Source of the DNA: Odontocerum albicorne
Lineage: Eukaryota > Arthropoda > Insecta > Trichoptera > Odontoceridae
Direction: 5' to 3'
Assembly (NCBI GenBank): GCA_949825065.1
Contig: OX463842.1
Location: 5,855,723 to 5,919,722, forward strand
DNA length: 64,000 nt
The translations under genes were made by a program, and so were the position numbers. The notes beneath the pieces were generated by a model that saw nothing but the letters and a program-made list of their open reading frames with translations, did not search any database and was not told where the DNA came from. This document shows positions 20,830-32,200 of the stretch, in pieces (positions within the stretch are counted from its first letter, which is position 1; every line of letters begins with the position of its first letter).

Positions 20830-21754
20830 ATGACAGAGGAGGAAAAACGTATAGTTGATGAACGATTTGCTAATTATATGGATGAGGCGAGCGATGATGA
20901 TGGTGTTGATTCGTTTGACGCCGAAGGCGATGATGACGCTGACCTGATATATCGGCCAGAAGGTGATATTGGTGTGTCCGACGTCGAAGGCGAAGCGAAT
21001 GTGGAAATTAACGATGAGTTCGATGAAGACGACGATGATGAAATAGAGCAGCTTCGTGAAGAAGCTGCTACTGCCATTGCTGCTCTTCTTCGGGCTGAGA
21101 CTGATGGTGCCCATTTCATTTCTAAAAATGGCACGAAATGGTACAAAGATCCGCCACCGAATACCCGTATTCGTGCTCATAATATTGTCGACTACAGCAG
21201 AAGCAAACCAGGGCCATTGAAAAACATCCATGATCCATTCACAATATTCCGCTCACTGATCACCGAAGATATTGCGCACATCATCATACGCGAAACGAAT
21301 CGCAAAGTCGTTCAAGTAACAGCTTCGTGGAATGCAGCAAATCCTACCAAGCCGAAAGAATGGAAATCATTGACTCTGAAAGAGTTCGATGCGTTTTTGG
21401 CTATCGTTTTTTTATGCTGGGCTGTGTAAGTCAAATAGCGAGCCTGCTAAGGAACTGTGGGGCCCAACACATGCTCCAATATACAAAGCTATGTCATATG
21501 ATCGCTTTGTGTCAATAAAAAAATTCATTCGGTTTGATAACGTGAATTCACGGCCGGAGCGACTACTCACTAGAACGGACGCCAGCGCAAAACCAGATCA
21601 TATTGCTATATCTGCAATAAAGCGGTTTGTGCTGAGCATTCAGCATTATTGTATCGGTGCGATACCTGCATTCTTGCGTAGGCTGACCATGAATAAGCAG
21701 CACAACAATACATTAATTACAACTTTTAATGTTTACCTGTCAAGTAAAACCTGA
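20830..21754 (+). pseudogene. piggyBac transposase, frameshifted, catalytic core deleted
   Basis: The frame from ATG 20830 gives an acidic N-terminus (DDDDGVDSF-like, FDEDDDDEIEQLREE) and then HNIVDYSRSKPGP, PFTIFRSLITEDIAHIII and LTLKEFDAFLAI, the piggyBac N-terminal domain (DDE_Tnp_1_7 type). It stops at 21429. The +2 frame carries on from about 21405 (ELWGPTHAPIYKAMSYDRF, KKFIRFDN) after a frameshift in a T-run. At 21597 a third frame gives YCYICNKAVCAEHSALLY and RCDTCILA-stop: the C-terminal cysteine-rich zinc finger. The catalytic DDD region (about 300 residues) between these parts is missing. Family length is ~560-600 residues. Confidence 0.85.
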
Positions 21755-21964
21755 ATTACCAAAACGAATTATTTTTTTTGCCTTTATACTTATATTTTAT
21801 CCTTCTCTATATACATTTAGGCACTTTATACAACCATAAGCTAACATACTAAACCATCAAGACACACCTGCATGCTGATAATACGATACAATTTTTTTTA
21901 AGGTCCCTAGAGACCTTGTCACTTTTATAACGCCGCCGGCACTGTCACCGATCGGAGGGTTAAG

Positions 21965-23575
21965 ATTACTCATTAAATATTTCAAATTAATGAAATATAA
22001 AGTTAAGGTGCTATTTTTTTTGGTTCAAGATAGAAGGCTTTTGTTCTGTTGATCAGCAATTTCACTTAGACATTGGAATAATAGTTTTAAACAATGAGTT
22101 GTAAACGCAACATTTACTGATTTAAATATAAAATATAAACACAAAACATCATGTCGATTTCCTGCCGGGGTAGGCTGAGAGGATAGAGGGCCTACATTTC
22201 CTATCGCGACACTATTTTGCCTCCTGTAATCCATATATTTTCTTACACAGTTCCTGCGAGACAACTTTTTACATTTACGAGTATTTCTCTCAAATATCGT
22301 TCATCCAACCAATCTTTTTCCAACACTTGCGTTTGGGTTATTTGTTTTGTTAGTATTTTACACTTATTCTTATTGTCCTACTTCTTCCGCGTGTCGCCCT
22401 CACATACAATGTTTCCTCTCCAGCTAGGTCACAGCGTCCAGTGTTAGATTGTGTAACTCCTGCAATCCTCTAAGAAACACATACAGTGGGCAACTGTTTT
22501 CAGCGTAGTTCATGGTTTGAATCTCCCAACACACACAAAAGGGTGTCTTCGCTAGAACCCACTGGTGCATATCATTTGCAGTGGGGTCCACTCCTGATCT
22601 AATGCAAAGTGCGCCACTCCTTTCGGGGGTGAGATTCTACCAAATATTATATATTGGGTTTATCCCGCATTCATCCCTTATGACTTCATTCTGTTTTCTG
22701 TTACTCATTGTAATTCCATGTAAACTTTTTATTGAACGCTTTTCTACAGAATTTATTCGTCTCTTTTCAGTTTTATTTTACGTCCACGTTTCACTACTTG
22801 ACATTTAAGTGCTATTACCGACTATCATGTGATGTAATCCAACTGAATGAAAAAAAAACTTTATAATATTCATTTTCAAAGGAAAGACATCGACTTTTAT
22901 TAAAATTTCATAAAATTGTCTACGTATTTCGGAGATTGAAATCTAGATTGACATTGTATTTAATATTGAAAAAAAAAACCTGCTTTATTAAACTTAACAA
23001 GCCGAATAAAAGTCTACCCTTAAAAGAGAAAATGGATTCTTTTTTAATAAAGTCGGGCCTTTTAGTGTTGACTCTGTGAACGAAATGCCTGGTAATAAGA
23101 ATATATTCGAAGGTAAATTGTTGAAGAGCTTATTTGGTTTTGTCTATGGCTTAATGTTAATTTTGTGTCATTAAGCCCTGTCCTTTGTGGCCTCGCTTTT
23201 GTTTCAGATCTTGCCCATTAGGAGTGTGGCTCGTCCTTAAATTATTGAGCTTTTTCAATTGTCCCCATCAACTGGCGTTTTAAAAGCTAAACAAAGCTTG
23301 CTATTCCTTTGACCTCTGTGCTCAATGTTGCTTTGATTATGACTTGAATGTTTTATCATCGTGTCTTTACATATCTTGAATGAAATCTAAAAAAAATCTA
23401 GTTGCTGAGATTTATTATATTATTTAATATTGCTATATATTTTTGCTGTCTAATACATATTTGCTGTAATCGTTCTATAGTACTATATTTTTATATATTT
23501 TGTTTTATATTATATTACTGTGGATTTTTTAATTGCTTTATATATCTGTATATATTTGTACTAGTTTACTTTTAT
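21965..23575. other. spacer, moderately complex, unassigned
   Basis: 22150-22640 is less AT-rich (CTGCCGGGGTAGGCTGAGAG, GGTCACAGCGTCCAGTG, AGTGGGGTCCACTCCTGAT) and may be an old LINE 3' region or SINE, but I find no second copy here. The remainder is AT-rich without frames of interest. Confidence 0.4.
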
Positions 23576-23579
23576 CCCA

Positions 23580-23960
23580 TCCCCACACACGCTGTTATGG
23601 GGGACAAAGAGACAGACTTTCCTATTTCGATACACATCTTTTCCCCTCTTCCACATCCATACACTTTCTCACATAACTTTCATGTTTTTTCTGACTTTCT
23701 ACGTTCCTTTCTTTCAAAATATTATTTGATTGAACCTACCATACCTTTCTTGGTCTTTCTATCACACACCTTCGACTTACATTTGCCCTAAATATTATTA
23801 ATCTTTCTTCATTACTTTTTTCCATATGACCAAATCATCTCAACGTGCTCATCTTCATTCTTCTCAATACATCATCATTAAGTTCACTTTCATTTCTTAT
23901 TCTACCATAGATTGTTAGTCAATTCATCCATCTCAAAGCACGCATTTCTACAGCATTTAT
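23580..23960 (-). mobile_element. LINE-D 3' end, degenerate
   Basis: The minus strand carries EMIWSYGKK near 23855, basic RKTKKG, LCEKVYGCGRGEKMCIEIGK and SVSLSP near 23600, corresponding to 'lrWfGHvek...GRPrk...MdVeeak.vCrDr..W.s..s' in better copies. Multiple frameshifts; the open plus-strand frame here is a shadow. Confidence 0.55.
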
Positions 23961-24159
23961 TTGGCTTCTCTTAGTTTTTTTTTTTTCAGAATCACGTGTA
24001 CATTATTGCATATAAAGCTGTACACTTTTGAATGTTACTATATTGCTGTACATTGTATTGTATAATATTAATTTTACCTTCATAATCCACAATTCAACAT
24101 TACCATCGTTTAAACAGAAATGCGAACCATCGAGCATAAATAAGTAACAAATAAATTTA

Positions 24160-24345
24160 ATGATTGAACACTTAAATGTGTAAACAATCTACATAGCAAA
24201 CTTACATTCAAGTGACAAGTTATACAAAGCATTGCCTACTATGAATTAGTAAACCTTATTATGAATTAGTAAAGCGAAACAGGCCTGTCATTTATTTAAA
24301 CTTAAGTTTACTGTGTAGATTTTTTTCACATTTAAGTGTTTAACC
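24160..24345. mobile_element. small MITE, ~40-bp inverted repeats
   Basis: GAACACTTAAATGTG, AATCTACATAG and AAACTTA on the left (24165-24210) mirror TAAGTTTACTGTGTAGATT and CACATTTAAGTGTT on the right (24300-24343). The ~90-bp centre holds a direct repeat of TATGAATTAGTAAA. No certain target duplication. Confidence 0.6.
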
Positions 24346-24569
24346 ACTGTGTTTAAAAATGGAGTTCCGTTATACAATTACCATACTTGGTGGATATTGA
24401 GGACCACTTCACTAAACAAGGCTTGTGACAAAGTTGTACTATTTTTTAATAACAATTTGATATATTTTTTTTCTAAATACTGTAAATGTAAATTTATTTT
24501 CCTGTACGTTGCATTATTTTGTTGCTTATTTTATGTTTATGGTAGAACCATCATCCTAACAATCATATC

Positions 24570-24800
24570 GCTCATTAATATGCATCGTGACTCTCATGAC
24601 AGCCCTTAACTTATTCATTATTTATCCTCTTATCCCAATTATTTATCTTCTTCAGCCACCTCTACACTCTGCACTTTGAAGAGCAACGTTTAAGGGTAGT
24701 CCTGTGGCGTCTCTTACTTAGTTTGTACAACGTATTGAATATGTTCTTGCACTCCTTGCCTCCCTGTCTCTAGTAACCATACCATAAGTATACCCGAACT
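24570..24800 (-). mobile_element. LINE-C C-terminal fragment
   Basis: Minus strand with frameshifts: VQTK then the block ATGLPLN-like around 24710, QSAECRG, WRR near 24660, and ELRAVMRVTM near 24590, which mirrors ELHDR/MRVT motifs at 43300-43400 and 'RDATGLPLTTNLRTVEC' at 53415-53620. Typical terminal segment of an insect LINE ORF2; decayed. Confidence 0.6.
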
Positions 24801-24804
24801 TTTG

Positions 24805-25910
24805 AAGTAATTGGAGTACTCTTCAGCTGATAGTTAATAATCTGTTAACTGAATTTAGAATTTTTACAGACAACCAGAAAAATTGTTTTGTTTTTATGTA
24901 AAAAACCAAATTCTTACGTGAGAAAATGTGTTTTGTCACTAGTATAATCAAGAGGCGGAGGTCTTCATATAATCTTAAAAGTAATAACCAAATTTCGTTT
25001 AAACACGAATCATGGGATTTTTCCCTTTAAAATCTATAAAAAAAAAATGAGCTTAAAATTATATAACAAATATGAATTCCTTAATATAAACCTATTAAGG
25101 CTATATTAACAAGTTTTTTTGGAACAATATTATCTTTATTCAATATTTTGCTATAAATATTTGACAACTTATCCGTTTTATGATTTTTAAAATCAAATTT
25201 TTTTATTAAAATAACTCAATTTAGTTAAGAAAAAAGTGATTATAAAATCAATTTCTCATAGTGAATAAATGTATAGTATCAAAATAAAAAAAAAACGCAA
25301 TCTGGTGGCCATTAACATCTAACAGGGAGCAAATAAAAAAACAGCCTTCAAAAAATCCGGCCGCTTATTGTGTTCTGCGCAAGATATACGTTTGTTGATC
25401 CGAAGCGCTTTGGAAGGAACACTTAGCATATTTCCAATATTTCGAACAGGTAGGCAGAATGTTCGAAACACTTGTTACCAATATCGGTACAAACGTCTCC
25501 CGTATTATGGCTCAGCCCGGGATAATATTTTCATAAGGCCCGCTGCTACATTATTGAATAATCCTCTGTTTCCCCTGGCCTAAGTATATTACTTCTTTTC
25601 GCTCGACCTTTCCCATAACGTATAGCCCCTTTAAGTAGAAATTTCTTATGAAGGCATTTTTGCCCGGTTTTACCTGGCAAAATATAAAATTCATTGTACT
25701 GAATTTAGTAAATTTCCGTTTAAACTTAGATCTTCTCAATATTCAATATAGAATGATCTTCACTTTTGAATATATTATAATTAAAGCAACACGTGCACAA
25801 ATATCATAAAGCGAATCTATAGAGCAAAGTGGATAAAAATAAATATCAAAGAGGACGGTATCCAATTAGATTGTCAGGCGTAGGTATAAACATGACATAT
25901 ACTTTTTTCT
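24805..25910. other. spacer, nothing recognised
   Basis: AT-rich. 25330-25590 is more balanced in composition but shows no recognisable frame or repeat. Confidence 0.5.
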
Positions 25911-25914
25911 TTTA

Positions 25915-26835
25915 AGTTAGATCCGAGGTCTGTTATCATCAAAATTGCTTCTCTTCAGATATTAACTCCTAGTTATCCTTTTATTTTTTATACTTTTTCT
26001 TTCTTAAAGACGTGGTCTGTTTTCGTGATCCTCTTTGGCTATCTTCTTTTTAAATAATTCTTATTCTTTCCCCTAAGTTTAACATGTGATCTGTTGTTAT
26101 CAATAGTGCTTCTCTTGTTTATTCCCAACTGTTCGATCTGTTATATTTCCTCTTCTTTCTCTTTAGTTGGACCTGTGGTTTGTTACCACCAAGACTGTTT
26201 TTCTTCAGTTGTTGACTTCCAGTTATCCTTCAATATTTTTTACTTCTTTTTCTTTCTTTCAATAATAGACCGGTGGTCTGTTGTTATCAAGATTGCTTTG
26301 TCTCAGTTATTGACTCCCAGTTATCCTTCTATCTTTTTTAAACCACTTTTTATTTCTCTTAATAATACACAGGTGGCCTGTTATCATCAAGACTGCTTCT
26401 CTTCAGCTGTTGACTCTCAGTAATAATTCTGAGTTTTTTTTTTATCCTTTGTCTTTCTCTTAAGTCAGACTTATGGTCTGTTATCATCAAGACTGCTTAT
26501 CTTCAGTTATTGACTCCTTGTACTACTTCTGTATTCTTTTACTACTTTGTATTTCTCTTAAGTCAGACTTGTGGTCTGTCATCATCAATACTGCTTCTCT
26601 TCAGTTGTTGACTCCCAGTTATTTTTCTTTGTTATATTTATACTTCTTTTGCTTTCTCTTAATAATTAACTGTGGTATGTTATCATCAAAACTGCTTCTC
26701 TCCAGATGTTATGTCCTTGTTATCCTTATATCTTGTATACTTTTTCTTTCTTTTAATAATATACGGGTGGTCTGTTATCATCAAGACTCCTTCTCTTCAG
26801 ATGTTCACTCTTAGTTACTCTCTATCTTTAGGTAG
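25915..26835 (-). repeat. ~92-bp tandem array related to a LINE-G 3' end
   Basis: About ten diverged units of GGTCTGTTATCATCAAGACT, GCTTCTCTTCAGTTGTTGAC, TCCCAGTTATCCTT and a T-rich CTTTTTCTTTCTCTTAATAATA spacer. A single unit-like stretch occurs at the 3' end of the LINE-G fragment (36940-37020), next to AGGTCTTTCT. The array is bordered at 26832 by AGGTAGGTCTTTCTTCTG, which also matches that LINE. I infer that a LINE-G terminal segment was amplified in tandem. Confidence 0.75.
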
Positions 26836-26839
26836 GTCT

Positions 26840-27612
26840 TTCTTCTGAAAAATACTTTTATAGTAATAAAATGATTTTATTCAATACAAGATAATAAAGT
26901 ATTCAACAAGATAGTAGCATAATGTTTGTAAACTATATTGAATGATTTTTTTTATTTACGTTGTAAAGTCAGATTATTGTTCTATGTTAAATATTTTTAC
27001 ATTAGTACCTCTCAAAGTTTCTGTGCCCTGAAAACCAGGGTGTACCTGGTGGTGGAGAAGATAGACTGGTTTATTTTTTAAATTCAGCTGCACTAAGGAT
27101 TAAAAATAAAATGAAAACATTAATGTGAATATATGTGGCAATCAACTTCAAATATTGCCACATACGAGTATATACAGTGGCAATCTACTTTAAATACTCT
27201 TTATGGCTATATCAGAGCAGTGCAAGGGCTTTGGTTAAGAAAACCCATTGAATCAACCGTTAGGTCAAGAGTATTCTTGGAAAGTAATTTTTTTACAGGT
27301 TCAAAAATTAAGTAATAAGATTATTTAAAACTTTCATGCAAACATATCTGGCAGTTTTATTGCTTTTAATCAAATTCTTGAAATAAACTTGTTTAAAGTT
27401 TATTCTTAGTATCAATTTACATGACCGTGTTTTTATTAAATTAGTTAAAATAATATTCGAGTAAAAGTAACATGAATAAAATAAAATATATAACTCTAGG
27501 AAAATTTGAAAGAGGGTGGGAACTGTATGAGTGTTAAAAATGAAGAATATTTTGCAGTAGATAATTTTTTAGATTTTTCTACAATATCGATAAGAATAAA
27601 TCACATCATATT
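26840..27612. other. AT-rich spacer
   Basis: No gene seen. A short direct repeat ATGTGGCAATCAACTTCAAA / AGTGGCAATCTACTTTAAAT (27134, 27176) is present. Confidence 0.5.
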
Positions 27613-27617
27613 TGTTT

Positions 27618-27808
27618 AAACTAAGAAATATATCTATAAACGTTTCATTATCACTAAACTAAGAAATTAAACTAAGAAATATATCTATAAACGTTTAATT
27701 ATCGCTAAACTAAGAAATTAAACTAAGAAATATATCTATAAACGTTTCACTATCGCTAAACTAACAAATTAAACTAAGAAATATATCTATAAACGTTTCA
27801 TTATCGTC
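27618..27808. repeat. 51-bp tandem repeat, four copies
   Basis: AAACTAAGAAATATATCTAT then AAACGTTTCATTATCGCT then AAACTAAGAAATT; units start at 27618, 27669, 27720 and 27771. Nearly identical, so recent. Each unit contains a short internal echo AAACTAAGAAAT. Confidence 0.9.
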
Positions 27809-27809
27809 T

Positions 27810-28515
27810 TTCTTTGGTAATTTTGCTGCGAGTATTTCATCAGGTATGTTTTTCTAAACGTATGCAGATGGTGAGAAATACCCAATATATTGACCAAAAC
27901 TACCATCTTTCCATCATTATTATTATTTTTAGGAGTAAAATATTATGTCTTTTATTTTTTGAATTTACAACACAACAGTGTTTTAACAAAGAAACGCACC
28001 AAATATACAATAAGTAAATTCAAATACTTAAAATTATTGACGGAATTACAAAACTTTATCTTAAACTGACATGAAGACGCAAAAAAATAGTAGTAATAAT
28101 AATAAAATAATTACTAAGTATTTTTTTTAAATAATTTAACATTAATATGTATATTTAAATTCAATATACTATATGTATGTGTATTACAAAATATTACCAA
28201 ATTTTGCCAAGTAAACTTATGGAACTGTGGAACACATATTTTATAGTGGTTATTAGTGGAACAACGCTTATAAAGTTTGACTTGTTATTAGTGGAACAAC
28301 GCTTACAAAGAACAAGAATAATTGGATTTAGCGAGCATTTTACTAGATATATCTAAAACACTAACCAGCACAATGTGCTGCAAGCACATGTTTTGGCAAC
28401 ATAGACACATTTCACCCAAGTTGATGTAGGATTTCCAAAATACTTTTCAATGATCAAGTATAGTTCAGAAAAGTACATAAGCAGATATCACAGCAAAGCT
28501 GATTTTTAAAATCAT
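27810..28515. other. AT-rich spacer
   Basis: Only a two-copy direct repeat of TTATTAGTGGAACAACGCTT (28250, 28286) stands out. Confidence 0.5.
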
Positions 28516-28519
28516 GGGC

Positions 28520-28705
28520 TTATCAGATATCAAGAGATATTTTTATAAAAATATTATAAATTTACAATATTTTCACGAATTTCAAAAATAGAATACGGTA
28601 AAATGTAATTTACATATTTCAAGTAAATACTTAGGGCGGTGTTTAACATCAGATAAATTATTCCAGGACTTCATATGAGATTTAGTTTTGTTATGAATAT
28701 TATAT
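28520..28705 (-). repeat. dispersed repeat, inverted partner of 32040-32200
   Basis: ATAAATTTACAATATT, TCACGAATTTCAAAAATAGA, ATACGGTAAAATGTAATTTA, CTTAGGGCGG and TTCATATGAGATTTAGTTTT match, in reverse orientation, the stretch at 32040-32200. Divergence is about 20 percent by eye. Family unknown. Confidence 0.6.
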
Positions 28706-28770
28706 ACGTTAAACGGGTTTGTTACCATATGGCAATCAACAAGAAAGGTGTTTAAAAAGGCTGGTGCAAA

Positions 28771-28862
28771 AAATAACCTGGAGTTCCAACGGGAATCGAA
28801 CCCGACACTCCCAGGTCGGAAAATAGGTGTGTTACGAACTAAGCCATTGAGGTCTTTTAATT
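28771..28862 (-). mobile_element. SINE head (tRNA-like), minus strand
   Basis: Reverse complement gives AATGGCTTAGTTCGTAACAC (A-box region), a C/G-rich anticodon-arm zone and GGGTTCGATTCCCGTTGG (near-perfect B box). No 3' tail; it stops at a T-run. A real tRNA is unlikely because acceptor ends do not pair. Confidence 0.65.
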
Positions 28863-28980
28863 TTTTTAAATTACAAATAAAATAGCTTTAATTATTATTA
28901 AATTTTTTATTGAAAGAAATATGTTAAGATTATTTTATGAAATATTAATATAAACTATATTTTGAAACCTGATCTATTAG

Positions 28981-29172
28981 AAGGCTCCGTGGCCTGGTGG
29001 TAAGACACTTGTCTGCCGATCCGGAGGTTGCGGTTTGATCCCCGCTGGAACCCAGATTTTTTTAAATCGGATTCCAGTCTGGTTAACACTTAGGGCCTAT
29101 AAAAACATCTTTCTGGTTGGTTGGAAGAGATTGCCACATGGCAATAAACTCACCAGGTTAAAAAAAAAAAGG
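28981..29172 (+). mobile_element. SINE-A, full copy
   Basis: GGCTCCGTGGCCTGGTGGTA (A box), GGTTTGATCCCCGCTGG (B box), GGATTCCAGTCTGGTTAACA, TTAGGGCCTA, TTGGTTGGAAGAGATTGCCA, AACTCACCAGG and an A-rich end. About 190 bp; among the least diverged copies. Confidence 0.85.
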
Positions 29173-29174
29173 CT

Positions 29175-30830
29175 CTTGTCTAAAAAAATACTGTTTTTAG
29201 AAGTAAAATAAGGGGAAAAATGATAAATTTGATTGCATTTTTAAAGTGATATATATATTTTTGGAAATTTTAAATTAATATAAAAAAGAACGATTACATA
29301 TTTGTTATAAACATAGTTTTGTTATGAATTTTCTTTTTTCTATTTTATTCAAATCCAGCTCCCTGACGACTAAAGTTGCTTATGAAAGAGATGCGTTAAT
29401 CTCAGAAGGAGCACGAAGAAAAACAGATGTTCTGAGAAAGAAAGAAAAACATTTTATGAAAATATTTTCGTTGACTAATTCAATTTGGGCAAACGGCGGA
29501 TTCAAGATAAAATTTCGGCAAAAGAGAATAATCGTTTATGTTATATGTATCGAATTTTTTAAACAAACATAAAAAAAGCGATACTTGGAGGGGAATTCCT
29601 TTTTGTATGATTGATATGAATACGTTGGAGCTGTATTTTCAATAATTTTTCAAAGGATGTGTTGAACCAATTTTATTTTAAGATAAAATTTATTATGATG
29701 TAATAGAGTAATTTTATTTTCGAAAATAAATATAAATAAAAACAACAAAGAAAGTTGAATATTTCGTATATTTTTTGTTTACATTTTTATTTGCGTAGAA
29801 TCTATTTTTGTTTTGTGTAGATAAAAAAAGCGTGTGTGTTGAGTTCAGGACCTCTGTTATATATTGTGCCGCCCTTAAACAAACTAGAAAATGTCATCTT
29901 TATATTTACGTGAACACAATAATTGACATATAGTAATATTTTTTAAATTTCTTTTAAATCAAAATTTGAGATACAATTGGATTTAATTCTTGAATTATTA
30001 TGATATTTTCTCATCTACTCGTATTGAAAAATAATTACTAACATTAAAAATAATCAACGGAGTTTTACCTTACTATTTATTATACATAGCACCAATCAAA
30101 ACACAATATGTTCCTATTAACATATTGCAAGAAACAAAGTGGGGAGCTCGATTTTTTCTAATAAAACCAGGAAAAAATCGACGTCATTATTATAATGCAT
30201 TATATTAATAATAAAACTAAATAATGATTAACAGATTATTATTGAAATCATCCTTGTTACATTTTTGGTTCAAATTTACTAACAAACCGGGTTGTTTTGA
30301 AAATGGTTTATTTACTGACAAAACGGTTTCATCAATATTACTTTTTAAATAAATATTTCTCAATCTTCAATACTTAAAAAGTATTACACATTGTATTTTC
30401 TACATAAAAAAGTATAACACAGTTTAGTTTTCGGTAATTTTTGTCTTAAATTTACCGCCCCTTGAAAGTGGCGCCTTAATGCTTTGCCTTACTTGCAAAT
30501 TGGTTAGAATAAGCCCTGTTGAGGTATATAAGCGAACAAATGGAAATTTGTTGATGAAGATTATTTATTGTTTTATTTTCTTGCGAGGCATACGTTTCTG
30601 AGACTTCTGGGGCCGGGCCTGTTGTATGCGGTAGTACGTATGTACTTTAATTTGACGACAGATTGTATGATATATGTTAGGGTTTTAGTTATTTATATGT
30701 TTTACAGTAGTATCTTGTATATCTGTATTCACTCGCACTTTGAAATTTATCATGTTTTGTATGAAATGTTAATGGTAAAAATGTATCGAAATAAAACAAA
30801 TATGCCGGACTTGATTTCATCTTTATTTAA
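29175..30830. other. AT-rich spacer
   Basis: Nothing recognised. An 82-codon plus frame at 29324-29572 (EGARRKTDVLRKKEKH) and an 89-codon plus frame at 30568-30837 have no recognisable family. Confidence 0.45.
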
Positions 30831-30833
30831 CGA

Positions 30834-31145
30834 CTAGTTGCAACCCGTGAAATATTCACGGAAGTAAAACAAATTATACGTTTTTGAAATACCGAATGGA
30901 GCAAGATCAGCTTAAAGTTTTTTGGGTTCATTAATGTTTAAAGTTTAAAATAAAAAAGTTACATCTTGATTGATGATTAATTCTCAAAAATCTCTTTATA
31001 CACGATGTTTTGTGTATAAACATTACTGTTGTTCAATTTAAATCGTTGATAAAGTTTTCCTTCAAGATTTGTTTCAGATATATTGACTTTAATGTTTTCG
31101 CGTTTCCGACATCTTGAAAAAGTCACATATAGTTGTCTGCATTAA
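30834..31145 (-). mobile_element. Helitron 3' end with helicase C-terminus
   Basis: On the minus strand the element ends ...CCGTGAATATTTCACGG, GTTGCAACTAG, then a T: a 7-bp-stem hairpin ~9 bp before CTAG, the canonical Helitron 3' end (CTRR followed by T). Upstream, 31130-30980 codes RQLYVTFSRCRKRENIKVNI, SETNLEGKLY and QNIVYKEIFEN, the C-terminus of the Helitron Pif1-type helicase ('GQLYVALSRV...'). A TTTTTTTAATGCAG just before the coding may be an intron acceptor. The 5' end is not located. Confidence 0.8.
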
Positions 31146-31170
31146 AAAAAAGAGCAAAAGATAAATAAAC

Positions 31171-31573
31171 ACAATTAATCATAAGGTTCAATGTAATAGG
31201 AAATAAATGAATTATTTAATGAATTACAATTCAAAATGAATTGGCATCGTCTCCTTTTACACCGGTTCGTTCAGTATAATTTCAATCTGTTTCGAAGTAG
31301 TAAACACAAGTAATTATAAGGTTCAATATAATAGGAAATAAATGAATAATTTAATGAATTACAATTCAAAATAAATTGGCATCGTCCCCTTTTACACCGG
31401 TTCGTTCAGTATAATTTCAATCTGTTTCGAAGTAGTAAACACAAGTAATTATAAGGTTCAATATAATAGGAAATAAATGAAATATTTAATGAATTACAAT
31501 TCAAAATGAATTGGCATCGTCCCCTTTTACACCGGTTCGTTCAGTATAATTTCAATCTGTTTCGAAGTATTCC
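31171..31573. repeat. 135-bp tandem repeat, three copies
   Basis: ATAAGGTTCAATATAATAGG, AAATAAATGAATTATTTAAT, ACACCGGTTCGTTCAGTATA and CAATCTGTTTCGAAGTAGTA recur at 31183, 31318 and 31453 (period 135). Near-identical. It lies immediately 5' (minus strand) of the Helitron helicase segment, perhaps in its intron. Confidence 0.9.
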
Positions 31574-31579
31574 TCTCTC

Positions 31580-32035
31580 GCTCTATTGTTTTAAAAAATC
31601 GATTCTCGTATTCTTTCTTTAGCTTCAACCGTACGGGTTTTGGCCTATTCATATTATGATTTTTGTGGTCTAGTAGGTAAGATGTTCGGGAATTTCTGAT
31701 ATGGTTCTAAATAGTATCAGAATAATAGAAAAAATATTTCTTGTCATAGACTGAATTATAGACGAGAAACAATAATAGCACGTCAGCCCCAGTTGAGAAA
31801 ATGTACCTTCCCATTTAGGTCAACGGAATAAATATAAACTATAAACTTAAAATAATTGAATAAGTAATTTTAAATCTGAAAACCCAATTAAAAGAGAGCT
31901 TTAAAAGTTTTGTCATTTTTAATTAATGAATTAAGTTAATAATGAGTGAAATTTTCTAAAAAAGATTATTTTGAAGAGATCTTGCAAAGATAGTTAAAGC
32001 TTCAACGAAATTTGATATTAAATATTTCTCTATTA
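31580..32035. other. AT-rich spacer
   Basis: A SINE-head-like TTGTGGTCTAGTAGGTAAGA at 31662 stands alone without B box or tail. Otherwise nothing. Confidence 0.4.
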
Positions 32036-32039
32036 ATAT

Positions 32040-32200
32040 ATTCATTACAAAACTTTATCTGATATGAAATCCTGGAATTGTTTGTAGCTTGACGCCGCTC
32101 TAAGTTTATACTTGAAATTGTAAATTATATTAAACCGTATTCTATTATTGAAATTCGTGATAATATTGTAAATTAATATTTTTTATAACAGTTTTGGTTT
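32040..32200 (+). repeat. dispersed repeat, partner of 28520-28705
   Basis: ATCTGATATGAAATCCTGGA, CTCTAAGTTTATACTTGAAA, AAACCGTATTCTATTATTGA and CGTGATAATATTGTAAATT are the reverse of the 28520-28705 block. The palindrome array follows directly. Confidence 0.6.

Larger units (their letters stand above)
19968..21959 (+). mobile_element. internally deleted piggyBac element with TTAA duplication
   Basis: The left end CCCTCGGATTAGTGACAAGG and right end (reverse) CCCTCCGATCGGTGACAGTG start with CCC and lie inside TTAA at 19964-19967 and 21960-21963, the piggyBac hallmark. Both ends also carry GACAAGGTCTCT(G/A)GGGAC. The 1,992 bp contain a broken transposase and a 5' leader with ~40-bp tandem repeats. 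The intact TTAA pair suggests the deletion happened before or after a clean insertion, as in mobilisable derivatives. Confidence 0.9.

Noticed and set aside
20680..21231. 183-codon minus frame
   Set aside because: Shadow of the acidic piggyBac N-terminus (GAT/GAC codons read backwards).
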